From Sphingomonas elodea ATCC 31461 (GTDB lineage: Bacteria > Pseudomonadota > Alphaproteobacteria > Sphingomonadales > Sphingomonadaceae): a stretch of DNA of 64,000 bases. Below the pieces are notes generated by a model. It did not search any database. It saw only the letters and a list, made by a program, of their open reading frames with translations, and had not been told where the DNA came from. Numbering within the stretch: position 1 is the first letter of the stretch; the number at the start of each line of letters is the position of its first letter. Where the stretch lies: assembly GCF_000226955.1 (NCBI RefSeq), contig NZ_AGFU01000026.1:1-64000 (forward strand), in the 5' to 3' direction. Positions 19,216 to 28,115 of this stretch are shown here, in pieces. A program made the translations under genes and the position numbers.

Positions 19216-19235
19216 GCGATCCTGGAGAGGATCGC
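19216..19235 (-). terminator. Hairpin downstream of tRNA-Tyr
   Basis: GCGATCC (19216-19222) pairs with GGATCGC (19229-19235), 7 bp with a 6-nt loop, 13 nt past the tRNA 3' end on the minus strand. It has no T tract, so it may be a weak terminator or a processing structure. Confidence 0.35.
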
Positions 19236-19247
19236 TCGCAGCGGCGG

Positions 19248-19334
19248 TGGTGGATAGGGATGGATTCGAACCACCGTAGGGCGAAGCCCGGCAGATTTAC
19301 AGTCTGCTGCCTTTAACCACTCGGCCACCTATCC
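19248..19334 (-). tRNA. tRNA-Tyr (GTA)
   Basis: This is an 87-nt type II tRNA on the minus strand. The acceptor GGATAGG (19334-19328) pairs with CCTATCC, discriminator A and an encoded CCA follow, and the 3' end is at 19248. The anticodon GTA sits in the CAGACTGTAAATCTG loop region, the T arm carries GGTTCGAATCC, and a long variable arm is present, as expected for bacterial tRNA-Tyr. Confidence 0.96.
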
Positions 19335-19454
19335 ATGGAGACCGCCGCTTGCGAGCGAGGGGGCCCAATGCCGAAGCCGGACGTGCCTGTCAACGCCTTG
19401 CGTGCACTCTTTTGCCCGCATAGCGTCCCGCGGTCACATTTTTGGGGGAAACCA

Positions 19455-21065
19455 ATGCGCCGCACCATTCTCGCCGTCACGGCAGCCCTGCTCGCCAGCA
19501 GCGCGCCCATCGCCGCCCAGACGATTCAGACCAGCGCAACCGATCGGGTGATCGATCAGGGCACCAATCACAGCGAGGTGATGCGAATCGCGCAGTATCT
19601 GACCGACGTGATCGGCGCGCGCCTCACCAATTCGCCCGGCATCCGCAAGGCCGAGGACTGGACGCAGGCCAAGTTCCGCGAATGGGGCCTGGTAAACGTC
19701 CACAAGGAAGGCTTCGAGTTCGGCCGCGGCTGGTGGAACGAGAAGCTGGCGGTGCGCATGGTCGCCCCCCGCCCGCTCCAGCTGGTCGCCGCGCCCCTGC
19801 CCTGGACGCCAGGCACCGGCGGCGCGGTGCGCGGCGAGGTCGTGGTTGCACCGCTGGCCGACGAGGGCGCCTTCGCTCAGTACAAGGGCAAGCTGCAGGG
19901 CAAGGTGGTGCTGATCACCGAGCCGCGCGAGCTGGAGGAAGCGACCGAGGCGCCGTTCAAGCGCTGGAGCGTGGAAGAGATGGCCAAGCGCGACTTCTAC
20001 GACCTGCCCAACGGCGCCGAGGGCGGGCGCGGCTTCAACCCGGCCCGCCTCACCTTCGCCGCCAAGCGCGATGCCTTTCTGAAGGCGGAGGGCGCGATCG
20101 GCTATGCCATCATGTCCAGCCGCAACGGCAAGCTGGTGCACGGCCAGAACAGCCAGTTCCAGGTCGGCCAGTCGGGCCAGCTTCCGGGCATCGAGATCGC
20201 GGCCGAGGATTATCGCCGCCTCGCCCGCCTCGCCAAGATGGGCGCCAAGCCGACGCTGGAAATCGATGCGATCAACCATTTCGAGGATGGCGACACCAAG
20301 GCCTACAACATCCTGGCCGACATCCCCGGCACCGACCCCAAGGCCGGCTATGTCATGGCCGGCGCGCATTACGACAGCTGGGCGATGGGCGACGGCGCGG
20401 CGGACAATGCCGCCGGCAGCGCGATGGTGATGGAGGCCGCGCGCATCATCAAGGCATCAGGCATCAAGACCAGGCGGGCGATCCGCTTCGCCCTGTGGTC
20501 GGGCGAGGAGCAGGGCCTGCTCGGCTCGATGGCCTATGTCGAGAACCACATCGCCAAGCGCCCGGTCGAGGCCGGCGCGACCGGCATCGTGCGCTACATG
20601 ACGTGGAGCCGCGCCTTCCCGATCACGCCGGGGCCCGATCACGGCAAGCTCGCCGCCTATTTCAACCTCGATAACGGATCAGGAAAGATCCGCGGCATCT
20701 ATGCACAGGGCAACACCGCGGTGATGCCGATCTTCGAGCAGTGGTTCACGCCGTTCCACAGCATGGGGGCGACCATGGTCTCCGCACGCCGCACCGGCAG
20801 CACCGACCATGTCTTCTTCGACGCGGTGGGCGTGCCCGCCTTCCAGTTCATCCAGGACCCCCTCGACTATGGCTCCATGGTGCATCATACGGACGTCGAC
20901 ACGTTCGATCATCTGAAGGCCGACGATATGCGCCAGGGCGCAACCATCCTCGCCGCGTTCCTGATCAACGCCGCCAACAGCGATCAGCCGCTGCCGCGCG
21001 CGCCGCTTGCGACCGCGCCGACGCCGGCCGATCAATTCTATCCCTTCCCGGAGTCCGCACACTGA
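19455..21065 (+). CDS. Secreted M28 family metallopeptidase
   Basis: The 536-residue preprotein has a signal peptide (MRRTILAVTAALLASSAPIAAQ), a PA-like inserted domain (about 120-260) and an M28 zinc aminopeptidase domain: AGAHYDSW and GAADNAAGSA give zinc ligands His and Asp (about 302-325), WSGEEQGLLGS gives the catalytic and metal Glu pair (near 350), and DHVFFDAVGVPAFQF and HHTDVDTFDHL supply the last ligands. It probably trims peptides in the periplasm or outside the cell. The ATG at 19455 is chosen for the signal peptide; the frame is open 40 codons further upstream into the tRNA. The stop overlaps the rlmB start (TGATG). Confidence 0.9.
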   Translation: MRRTILAVTAALLASSAPIAAQTIQTSATDRVIDQGTNHSEVMRIAQYLTDVIGARLTNSPGIRKAEDWTQAKFREWGLVNVHKEGFEFGRGWWNEKLAVRMVAPRPLQLVAAPLPWTPGTGGAVRGEVVVAPLADEGAFAQYKGKLQGKVVLITEPRELEEATEAPFKRWSVEEMAKRDFYDLPNGAEGGRGFNPARLTFAAKRDAFLKAEGAIGYAIMSSRNGKLVHGQNSQFQVGQSGQLPGIEIAAEDYRRLARLAKMGAKPTLEIDAINHFEDGDTKAYNILADIPGTDPKAGYVMAGAHYDSWAMGDGAADNAAGSAMVMEAARIIKASGIKTRRAIRFALWSGEEQGLLGSMAYVENHIAKRPVEAGATGIVRYMTWSRAFPITPGPDHGKLAAYFNLDNGSGKIRGIYAQGNTAVMPIFEQWFTPFHSMGATMVSARRTGSTDHVFFDAVGVPAFQFIQDPLDYGSMVHHTDVDTFDHLKADDMRQGATILAAFLINAANSDQPLPRAPLATAPTPADQFYPFPESAH

Positions 21066-21811
21066 TGAAACGTCGAGGCCATCGTCCCAGCCAGGCATCC
21101 GCATCGCGGCCGCGCTTCTACGGCCGCCACGCGGTGCTCGCGGCGCTCGCCAACCCCGAGCGGACGGTGCGCAAGATCTGGGGCACGCGCGAGGCGCTGT
21201 CGGCGCTGGACCTGCCCCCGGTCATCCCGATCACCTATGCCGACGTGGCCGATCTCGGCCGCCTGGTGCCGGCCGATGCGCCGCACCAGGGGCTGGTGAT
21301 CGAGGTCGACCCGCTCGAGGAGATCTGGCTGGGCGATCTCCTGGAGCGGGGCGCGGAGGACAAGCGGCCGCTGCTGGTGCTCGACCAGGTGACCGATCCG
21401 CACAATGTCGGCGCGATCCTGCGCTCGGCGGCGGCGTTCGATGCGCTCGGCATCGTCACGCAGGACCGGCACGCGCCGCCCGAGACGGGCACCCTCGCCC
21501 GCTCAGCGGCAGGCACGCTGGAAGTGGTTCCCTGGGTGCGCGTGGTGAACCTGTCGCGCGCGCTCGACGAGATCGCCGAAGCCGGCTTCTGGCGCGTCGG
21601 CCTGACCGGCCACGCCAAGGCGACGCTCAGCGAGGTGATGGGCGAAGGCCGCGTCGCACTCGTGCTCGGCGCCGAGGGCGAAGGCATGCGCCAGAATACC
21701 GAGGCGCATTGCGACGAACTCGCGCGCCTGCCAATCTCGCCCAAGGTGGAGAGCCTGAACGTGTCGAACGCCGCGGCCGTGGCGCTCTACGCGGTGAACA
21801 CGCGCGGCTGA
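21065..21811 (+). CDS. rlmB: TrmH family rRNA 2'-O-methyltransferase (RlmB-like)
   Basis: The 248-residue SPOUT methyltransferase has an N-terminal substrate-binding domain (about 14-90, starting RFYGRHAVLAALANP) and the trefoil-knot catalytic domain with LDQVTDPHNVGAILRSAAAF, LVLGAEGEGM and LPISPKVESLNVSNAAAVAL as motifs 1-3. RlmB methylates G2251 of 23S rRNA; family members with other targets exist. The ATG at 21065 overlaps the peptidase stop by one base. Confidence 0.9.
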   Translation: MKRRGHRPSQASASRPRFYGRHAVLAALANPERTVRKIWGTREALSALDLPPVIPITYADVADLGRLVPADAPHQGLVIEVDPLEEIWLGDLLERGAEDKRPLLVLDQVTDPHNVGAILRSAAAFDALGIVTQDRHAPPETGTLARSAAGTLEVVPWVRVVNLSRALDEIAEAGFWRVGLTGHAKATLSEVMGEGRVALVLGAEGEGMRQNTEAHCDELARLPISPKVESLNVSNAAAVALYAVNTRG

Positions 21812-21824
21812 CGGGAGACCGGAG

Positions 21825-22580
21825 ATGGGCAAGATGTGGCGTGCGCTGGCGTTGGTGGTACTGGCGCCGATCGTGCTGGCGAGCTGTGTGTTCGTCCCCG
21901 GCAAGTTCGATTCCGCACTGACCATCCACCGTGACCGCAGCTTCACCTTTACCTACAAGGGCGAAGTCGTCGCCATCGACCTGAAGGGCATGGGCGGTGC
22001 CTTCATGAAGGCGACCGACGCGGAAGAGGCGAAGAAGAAGGGCAAGGACGCCGAGGCCGAACTGGCCCGCACCGAGGCTGCCAAGGCTGCCAATGCTGCC
22101 ATAGCCGCCAGGCGCGACGACGAGTATCGCAAGCTCGCCGTCGAACTGGCCAAGGAAGCCGGTTATCGCAGCGTCGAATATCGCGGCAACGGCATCTTCC
22201 ATGTCGATTTCGCGCTGTCCGGCGTGCTCGATCACGCCTTCGTCTATCCCTACAACCAGGATAACGAGATCATCCTGCCCTGGATCGCGATCGAGCTGCG
22301 CGGCAAGGATGCCCTGCGCGTGAAGGCCGCGGGCTTCGCGCGGCAGAAGAGCGATGCGGCGGGGCTTGGCGGCATGGGGTCGGGCCTGATGGACGACACT
22401 GCCCAGGCCGCCGACCGGATGGATGGCACCTTCACCCTCACCACCGATGCCGAGGTGCTGAGCCAGAACAACGAAAATGGCGCCGAGACGGTGGGCAGCG
22501 AGCGGGTGATCCGCTGGCAGATCGGCACCAAAACGAAGGACGCGCCGATGGCGTCGCTGCGGGTAGCGCCGCTGCGCTGA
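21825..22580 (+). CDS. Lipoprotein of unknown function
   Basis: The 251-residue preprotein has a lipoprotein signal peptide with lipobox LASC (near residue 21). The mature part starts with strands (FDSALTIHRDRSFTFTYKGE), then a charged coiled-coil insert (about 65-110, EEAKKKGKDAEAEL...), then a mixed domain. It lies 13 nt after rlmB, with GGGAGA ahead of the ATG, and is probably in the same operon. It looks like a conserved sphingomonad envelope protein; no function is known to me. Confidence 0.75.
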   Translation: MGKMWRALALVVLAPIVLASCVFVPGKFDSALTIHRDRSFTFTYKGEVVAIDLKGMGGAFMKATDAEEAKKKGKDAEAELARTEAAKAANAAIAARRDDEYRKLAVELAKEAGYRSVEYRGNGIFHVDFALSGVLDHAFVYPYNQDNEIILPWIAIELRGKDALRVKAAGFARQKSDAAGLGGMGSGLMDDTAQAADRMDGTFTLTTDAEVLSQNNENGAETVGSERVIRWQIGTKTKDAPMASLRVAPLR

Positions 22581-22637
22581 TCGGGGAGCCGCAGGCGGGG
22601 GCCGCCTGCACCCCCAAAACAGCGACGGTTGCCGGCC

Positions 22638-23021
22638 TTACTCCGCCGGCGGTTCCCAAAGCTCGATCGGATTGCCCTCCGGATCATGGATCCGCGCGAA
22701 GCGACCGGTTTCGGGCGTGTCCCACTCCGCCCGGGTCTCGATCGCGACACCGGTCGCGTTGAGCTGCTCCAGCAGGCTGTCGATGTCGACCACGCGCAGA
22801 TTGAGCATCGCGTGCTTGTCGGCGGCGAAATAGCGGCTGTCCTCGGCGAACGGCTGGAAGACGATGCCGCCAGGTTCCGGATACCAGAACCAAGGGCTCG
22901 CCTGCCCGCTGGCATCGGTGCCGCAGCCGCCGCCGACGCCGAGCATTTCCTGATACCAGGCCTTTAGTCCTTCGGGATCCTTGGCACGAAAGAAATAGCC
23001 CCCGAAACCCACTACCGGCAT
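22638..23021 (-). CDS. VOC (glyoxalase-fold) family protein
   Basis: The 127-residue protein shows the vicinal oxygen chelate pattern: two beta-alpha-beta-beta-beta units, FFRAKDPEGLKAWYQEMLGV at the start, PFAEDSRYFAADKHAMLNLRV in the middle and RIHDPEGNPIELWEPP at the end with the metal-site Glu. Members include dioxygenases, glyoxalases and resistance proteins; the substrate cannot be told. It starts 15 nt after the glnD stop region on the opposite side and reads in the same direction as glnD, downstream of it. Confidence 0.85.
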   Translation of the reverse strand: MPVVGFGGYFFRAKDPEGLKAWYQEMLGVGGGCGTDASGQASPWFWYPEPGGIVFQPFAEDSRYFAADKHAMLNLRVVDIDSLLEQLNATGVAIETRAEWDTPETGRFARIHDPEGNPIELWEPPAE

Positions 23022-23035
23022 GCCCTTCCCCCCGA

Positions 23036-25783
23036 TCAGGCGGCCTGGGCGATTTCTTCCCCGGCCGCGGCCTCCAGCAGACGTCGCTCGATCGTCTTGA
23101 GTCGCGACGTCGAACTGATCTTATCGCCGATCAGGTCGGTTAGATAGAAAGTATCGACCGCGCGCTCGCCATAGGTCGCGACATGCGCGGAGTGGATCGT
23201 CACCTTCGACTGGAACAATGCGTTCGCCAGGCTGTAGAGCAATGCCGGCCGATCGCGGGCATTGACTTCGATGACGGTGAACCGGTTCGACGCCTTGTTG
23301 TCGATGAACACATTGGGTTCGATCGAGAAGGCATCGGCACGCAGTCGCACCGGTGCCTTGGTCTTGAGCCGTTCAGAAAGCCGCGCGCGGTTGGCGAGCG
23401 CGTCGGCGATGCCGGTCTTCAGCCGGTTGAGCCGCGCTTCCTCGTCGAAGGGCTGACCGAACGGGTCCTGCACCAGGAAATTGTCGAGCGCCATGCCGTC
23501 GCGGGTGGTGTGGATGCGCGCATCGATGATGTTCCCCCCCGCGACATGGATCGCCCCGGCGATGCGGTAGAACAGGCCCGGATGGTCGGCGGCATAGACG
23601 GTCACCAGCGTCGCGCCGCGATCGGGATAGACCTGCGCCTCCACATGCAGCGTCGCATTGCCCGCCTCCGCCACCATGACGGCATTGCGCGCCAGCACAT
23701 CGACCGGCTCGGCGATCCAGTAGCTTTCGGTGAAGCGCTTCTTGAACGCGTTCATTCGGCCCGATTCCCAGCCGAGTGCCTCGGCCAGTTCGTCCTGTTT
23801 GGCGGCGATCCGCTCCGCGCGGCCGCGCTGCTTGTGGCCGAGCCGCAGCACTTCCTCCGCAGCCTCGTAGAGATTGCCCAGCAACTGCCGTTTCCAGCCG
23901 TTCCACACGCCCGGCCCGACCGCGCGAATGTCGACCACGGTCAGCGCCAGCAGCATGCGCAGGCGCTCGGCGCTCTGTACCTGGGCGGTGAAGTCCAGGA
24001 TGGTCTTGAAGTCGGCCAGGTCGCGCTTGAAGGCAGTGGCCGACATCAGCAGGTGCCATCGCACCAGCCAGGCGACCATCTCGGTCTCGGCGGCGCTAAG
24101 GCCGAGGCGCGGGCACAGGCGCTCGGCGACTTCTGCCCCCAGAATCGAATGGTCGCCGCTACGCCCCTTGGCGATGTCGTGCAGCAGCACCGCGACATAG
24201 AGCGCACGGCGCGAGGCGAGTTGGTGGAGCAGCCCCGTCGCCAGCGGGTGGTCCTCCTTCAGCTGCCCCTTCTCGATCCGGCTGAGCAGGCCGATCGCGC
24301 GGATCGAATGCTCGTCCACCGTATAATGGTGGTACATGTCGAACTGCATCTGCGCGACGACGCGGCCGAAGTCCGGCACGAAACGGCCGAACACGCCCGC
24401 CTCGTTCATCCACCGCAGCACGGTTTCGGGATCGCGCGGCGATGTCAGCACATCGAGGAACAGCGCGTTGGCGCGCGGATCGTTACGGACTTCGTCGACC
24501 AGCTTGGCGTCGCGCGCGGCGGCACGCATCGCAAGCGGGTGAATCTCCAGCTCGTGCAGGTCGGCGAGTGCGAACAGCTCGATCAGCCGCACCGGGTCCT
24601 CATGGAAGAAGCTGTCGCGCGGCAGCGCCAGCCGCCCGCGCTCCAGCACGAAGCCCTTCAGCTTGCGCCGCCCGCGCCACAGTGCCGGCAAGCCGAAACG
24701 GCGACCGCGCGCGGCGAACTTCTCGTCCAGATGCGCGAGGAACACGCCCGTCAGGTCGCCCACCACCTTCGCCTGGAGGAAGTAATAGCGCATGAAGCGC
24801 TCGACCCTGGACATGCCCGGCCGATCGGCAAAGCGCATGCGGTCCGCGATCTCGCGCTGCACGTCGAAGGTCAGCCGATCCTCGGGCCGGTTGGTGATCA
24901 GGTGCAGATGGCAGCGCACCGCCCAGAGGAAGTTCTCCGCGCGGCGGAACTGGCGATATTCGGCCGGTGTCAGCAGCCCGGCCTCGACCAGTTCGGCCGG
25001 CTCGCGGACGTTATAGGCGAACTTGCCGATCCAGAAGAGCGTATGGAGGTCGCGCAGGCCGCCCTTGCCTTCCTTCACGTTTGGCTCGACGACATAGCGG
25101 CTGTCGCCCATCTTCTTGTGGCGGGTGTTGCGCTCCTCCAGCTTGGCGGTGATGAAGCCGCGCGCGCTGTCCGCCTGCACCTCCGCCTTGAAGCGGCGCG
25201 CCGCCTCTTCGTAGAGGCCCGTATCGCCCCAGACATAGCGCGCCTCCACCAGCGCGGTGCACACGGTGACATCGGCCTTAGCCTGGCGCACCATCTCGTC
25301 GAGCGAGCGGGAGGAATGGCCCACTTTCAGCCGCATGTCCCACAGCGAATAGAGCATGGATTCGATCACCTGCTCGCTCCAGCCGGTGACCTTCCAGGGC
25401 GTGAGGAAACCGATATCGATATCCGAATGCGGCGCCATCTCGCCCCGCCCATAGCCGCCCACCGCGATCAGCGTCATCCGCTCGGTCGCGGTGGGATTGG
25501 CGTTCGGATGCAGCCGCTCCACGGTGAAATCCCACAGGAGGCGCAGGATCTGGTCGGTCAGGAAGGCGCCGGCGGCGGCGATTTCCAGACCGCGCGACGG
25601 ATGCTCCGCCAGCCTACGAGCGATCTCCGCCTGTCCGGCGTCCAGTGCCGCCTTCAGTTCGGTCGCTCCCGCCTGGCGCAGCGCGGCGGTGTCGCGCGCC
25701 TGCAGGCCTGCAAGGCGTTCGGCGACGGCGCGGCGGTCGATCAGGGCGCGCCGGTGGGGGACGGAGTCGAAGCGGGACGGCAT
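23036..25783 (-). CDS. glnD: Bifunctional uridylyltransferase/uridylyl-removing enzyme GlnD
   Basis: GlnD senses glutamine and adds or removes UMP on PII proteins, setting nitrogen control. The 915-residue protein has the nucleotidyltransferase site GGYGRGEMAPHSDIDIG (about 109-125), a helical linker, an HD hydrolase domain (HDIAKGRSGDHS near 535) and two C-terminal ACT domains (about 700-780 and 820-900) that bind glutamine. All catalytic residues I can check are present. The ATG at 25783 gives the normal length. Confidence 0.96.
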   Translation of the reverse strand: MPSRFDSVPHRRALIDRRAVAERLAGLQARDTAALRQAGATELKAALDAGQAEIARRLAEHPSRGLEIAAAGAFLTDQILRLLWDFTVERLHPNANPTATERMTLIAVGGYGRGEMAPHSDIDIGFLTPWKVTGWSEQVIESMLYSLWDMRLKVGHSSRSLDEMVRQAKADVTVCTALVEARYVWGDTGLYEEAARRFKAEVQADSARGFITAKLEERNTRHKKMGDSRYVVEPNVKEGKGGLRDLHTLFWIGKFAYNVREPAELVEAGLLTPAEYRQFRRAENFLWAVRCHLHLITNRPEDRLTFDVQREIADRMRFADRPGMSRVERFMRYYFLQAKVVGDLTGVFLAHLDEKFAARGRRFGLPALWRGRRKLKGFVLERGRLALPRDSFFHEDPVRLIELFALADLHELEIHPLAMRAAARDAKLVDEVRNDPRANALFLDVLTSPRDPETVLRWMNEAGVFGRFVPDFGRVVAQMQFDMYHHYTVDEHSIRAIGLLSRIEKGQLKEDHPLATGLLHQLASRRALYVAVLLHDIAKGRSGDHSILGAEVAERLCPRLGLSAAETEMVAWLVRWHLLMSATAFKRDLADFKTILDFTAQVQSAERLRMLLALTVVDIRAVGPGVWNGWKRQLLGNLYEAAEEVLRLGHKQRGRAERIAAKQDELAEALGWESGRMNAFKKRFTESYWIAEPVDVLARNAVMVAEAGNATLHVEAQVYPDRGATLVTVYAADHPGLFYRIAGAIHVAGGNIIDARIHTTRDGMALDNFLVQDPFGQPFDEEARLNRLKTGIADALANRARLSERLKTKAPVRLRADAFSIEPNVFIDNKASNRFTVIEVNARDRPALLYSLANALFQSKVTIHSAHVATYGERAVDTFYLTDLIGDKISSTSRLKTIERRLLEAAAGEEIAQAA

Positions 25784-25957
25784 GAAGAGTCAGATAGGCG
25801 GATTTGGCGAGAAGTTCACCCGGCACGGCGATACGCGCGCGATTTTGCTGGGCGGGACCGTGGGTTGGTCAAGCAGAACCGTCGAGCGGTCGGGTAGCGG
25901 ATCGGAACACCCTCCCGCCCCGGCCCGTTGTCGATGCCGAACCTAAAGGAGATTCCG

Positions 25958-26458
25958 ATGGCATCTGCAAGCAACACGCCCAAGCCCGCCACCCCGCGCA
26001 AGCGGGCGCCCAAGGCGGCACCCGCCGCGTCGCCCAAGGCGGGCACGAAGGCCGATCCCGCGGCCGCCAAGCCCACCGCCAAGGCCCGGCCGAAACGCGC
26101 GCCCAAAGCCGCCGCACCCGCGACCCACGTCGAGAAGAAGACCTCGGGCATCCGCAAGGCAGGCATCGCCGCGATCGCCGCGACCGGGCTGGGCGCGGTG
26201 GGCGCGCTCGCCTTCGGCCTGCTGCGCAATCGCAAGGCTGGCGAGGCCACGACCGGCACCGTCCCCACCGACCTGATGGGCGACGCCCATCCCGACGGCT
26301 CGACCCGCGCGATCGAGGACTTCCGCCCCGACCCGTCCGCCCCCGTGCCGGAGAGCGAGCGGGATGCACTCCGCCCGGCGCTGGCGGGCGGCAGTGCCCC
26401 CACGCTTGTCGCCGGACAGGCGGACGCGCTGCGCCGCATCGACGCCGCCCCATCCTGA
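25958..26458 (+). CDS. Lys/Ala/Pro-rich protein with one membrane helix, hypothetical
   Basis: The 166-residue protein has a histone-H1-like basic N-terminal half (about 1-65, repeated KPA, KRAPK, AAPA units), one hydrophobic helix (about 66-88, GIAAIAATGLGAVGALAFGLL) and an acidic, proline-rich C-terminal part. The ATG at 25958 is preceded by AAAGGAG. The basic tail could bind DNA, RNA or acidic polymers next to the membrane; this is inference. A similar basic tail without a helix occurs in the gene at 30497. Confidence 0.65.
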   Translation: MASASNTPKPATPRKRAPKAAPAASPKAGTKADPAAAKPTAKARPKRAPKAAAPATHVEKKTSGIRKAGIAAIAATGLGAVGALAFGLLRNRKAGEATTGTVPTDLMGDAHPDGSTRAIEDFRPDPSAPVPESERDALRPALAGGSAPTLVAGQADALRRIDAAPS

Positions 26459-26544
26459 GCCACCCGCAACGGCACGGCCGCGCAACCTTCGCGGCGGTCG
26501 CGCATTGCCCGCACACCCCCAACAAGGATCAGGAGAGAGATCCG

Positions 26545-26961
26545 ATGCGCATCTTCGCTCTGGGCATGGTCGCTGCGGCCACGCTGGTTTCCGGCTGTGT
26601 CGGCGACGGCTACGGCACCGGTTCGGCCAGCTATGGCGGCTACCGTTCCTACGACTATAACCGGCCGGACCCCGCCTATAACGGCTATTATGCCGACCGC
26701 TATTATCGCGACGACGCGCGCTATCGGGAACGCCGCCTGTCGCGCAACGACCGCGTCTATCGCGGGCAGGACGGCCGCTATTATTGCCGCCGCAACGACG
26801 GCACCACCGGCCTGATCGTCGGCGGTGTGGCCGGCGGCCTGCTTGGCAACATCATCGCGCCGGGCGGTTCGCAGACGCTGGGCACGCTGCTCGGCGCCGC
26901 TGCCGGCGCGGCGGCCGGTCGCTCGATCGATCGCAACAACAACCAGGTCACCTGCCGCTGA
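26545..26961 (+). CDS. Glycine-zipper 2TM lipoprotein (paralogue 1)
   Basis: The 138-residue preprotein has a lipoprotein signal peptide (lipobox VSGC), a Tyr/Arg/Asp-rich low-complexity stretch (about 25-75), the motif RYYCRRNDGTTGLIVGGVAG and a glycine zipper (about 90-130; GGLLGN, GTLLGAAAGAAAGRS) ending in Cys-Arg. The zipper resembles the rickettsial 17-kDa antigen domain, thought to insert in or pack against the outer membrane. AGGAGAGAGA precedes the ATG. Two paralogues are at 28648 and 35488. Confidence 0.82.
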   Translation: MRIFALGMVAAATLVSGCVGDGYGTGSASYGGYRSYDYNRPDPAYNGYYADRYYRDDARYRERRLSRNDRVYRGQDGRYYCRRNDGTTGLIVGGVAGGLLGNIIAPGGSQTLGTLLGAAAGAAAGRSIDRNNNQVTCR

Positions 26962-26969
26962 CCGGATCA

Positions 26970-26990
26970 GGCCGGGGCCCCGCCCCGGCC
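26970..26990 (+). terminator. Hairpin after glycine-zipper gene 1
   Basis: GGCCGGGGC (26970-26978) pairs perfectly with GCCCCGGCC (26982-26990), 9 bp with a 3-nt loop, 9 nt after the stop. There is no T tract. Confidence 0.5.
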
Positions 26991-27014
26991 CGACTGCATT
27001 CCAGGAGCTCCGCC

Positions 27015-27440
27015 ATGACGACGCGTACCGCCACCGCCCGCTACACCGGCTTCGGCAAGACCGGCAAAGGCCAGCTGACCAGCCCGTCGGGCGTGCTGGA
27101 AGCAACCCCGTACAGCTTCAACACGCGGTTCGGCGACGAGAAGGGCACGAACCCGGAAGAACTGATCGCCGCCGCCCATGCCGGCTGCTTCACCATGGCG
27201 CTCAGCTTCGCGCTGGCCCAGGCCGGTTTCAGCGACGGCACGCTGGAGACCAGGGCGGCGGTGAAGCTGGAACAGGATGGCGACAGCTTCCGGATCAGCC
27301 GTTCGGACCTGACGCTGCGCGCCGAGGTGCCGGGAATCGGCCGCGAGCAGTTCGAGGCCCTGGCCAAGGGTGCCGAGGCGAATTGCCCGGTTTCCAAGCT
27401 GCTCAAGGCCGAGATCGCGCTCGACTGGGAACTCGCCTGA
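27015..27440 (+). CDS. OsmC family peroxidase-like protein
   Basis: The 141-residue protein matches OsmC/Ohr organisation: TSPSGVLEATPYSFNTRFG, then NPEELIAAAHAGCFTMALSFAL with the first catalytic Cys (about residue 57), and EANCPVSKLLKAEIALDWEL with the second Cys. These thiol peroxidases reduce organic hydroperoxides. CCAGGAG precedes the ATG. Its 3' end runs into the end of a truncated permease gene on the other strand. Confidence 0.92.
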   Translation: MTTRTATARYTGFGKTGKGQLTSPSGVLEATPYSFNTRFGDEKGTNPEELIAAAHAGCFTMALSFALAQAGFSDGTLETRAAVKLEQDGDSFRISRSDLTLRAEVPGIGREQFEALAKGAEANCPVSKLLKAEIALDWELA

Positions 27441-27455
27441 CCGCGTGCGGGCGGC

Positions 27456-27665
27456 GCGGTTCTGCGCATTCTGGATCAGGAACACCATCAGAAAGGTGAC
27501 GATGGTGGTGCCGGTGTTGATCACCAGCTGCCAGGTGTCGGACCAGTGGAACAGCGGTCCGCTCAAGCCCCAGACGATGATGATGAGGAAGGCGAAGACG
27601 AAGGCGGGCGGTCGACCTGCCCAGCCGGCGACGCTCTGCGCGAACCGTTCGAAAATCCGTCCCAC
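27456..27665 (-). pseudogene. Low-affinity iron permease family gene, 3'-truncated
   Basis: From a GTG at 27665 the frame reads VGRIFERFAQSVAGWAGRPP and goes on through two hydrophobic segments ending SDTWQLVINTGTTIVTFLM and FLIQNAQNR, a close match to small low-affinity iron permease proteins. Family members then continue with a conserved polar tail containing a LKLDELI-type segment. Here homology stops after NAQNR at 27456 and the frame runs on for about 490 nt antisense to osmC with unrelated, arginine-rich sequence. The 3' end was probably lost by a deletion joining it to osmC. The remaining 70 residues might still make a membrane peptide. Confidence 0.6.
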
Positions 27666-28110
27666 CCGATGCTCCCGATCGATCGACGATGCCGCCGCTG
27701 TGGGGAGACGGAGGACGCTTGCCAATGCGGGGGAACACGGTGCGTCAGAAACGCTGAAGGGGCCGACGTCACCGCCGGCCCCCAGCGCATCGATCCAAGG
27801 AAACCGTGCCGGAGCGTCGGGTTCCGCAGCATCGACGGCCGGCGCGCTTCCCCATCGGCAGGGAAAGGGAAGCGCGCCATCGGACCCTTCGCGGCGCCAG
27901 AACGATCGCACGCGTCGATCCGCGACCCGGCGGAGGCGGTGTCCGATGGACACCGGCACCGGGACGAACCTGTAAGAGGTTGAACAGGCTTGGGTTTCCC
28001 GCCAACCAGAACATCCTTCCTTACCCGTTGATGGTCGCACCGAGCGCGAGTCGCACCAAGCCGAATGGAGCGGCCAGCCCCTGTTGATACTGTGGATAAC
28101 GGGGATAAGC
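27666..28110. other. Intergenic stretch with DnaA-box-like sites
   Basis: I see no credible gene in these 445 nt; frames in both directions are arginine/proline-rich shadows. The stretch includes a perfect consensus DnaA box in inverse orientation (TGTGGATAA, 28091-28099) followed directly by GGGGATAAG (28101-28109), a weaker match. One or two boxes alone do not make an origin. Confidence 0.5.
28091..28109 (-). promoter_or_regulatory. DnaA box pair
   Basis: On the minus strand TTATCCACA (28099-28091) is the exact DnaA consensus, and CTTATCCCC (28109-28101) is a degenerate second copy in the same orientation, 1 nt apart. By base composition such a 9-mer is expected less than once in a window of this size and GC content. 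Confidence 0.4.
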
Positions 28111-28115
28111 AGCCG

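Noticed and set aside
27666-28110. Chromosome origin
   Set aside because: Only one perfect and one weak DnaA box, no AT-rich unwinding region, and no origin-associated genes nearby.
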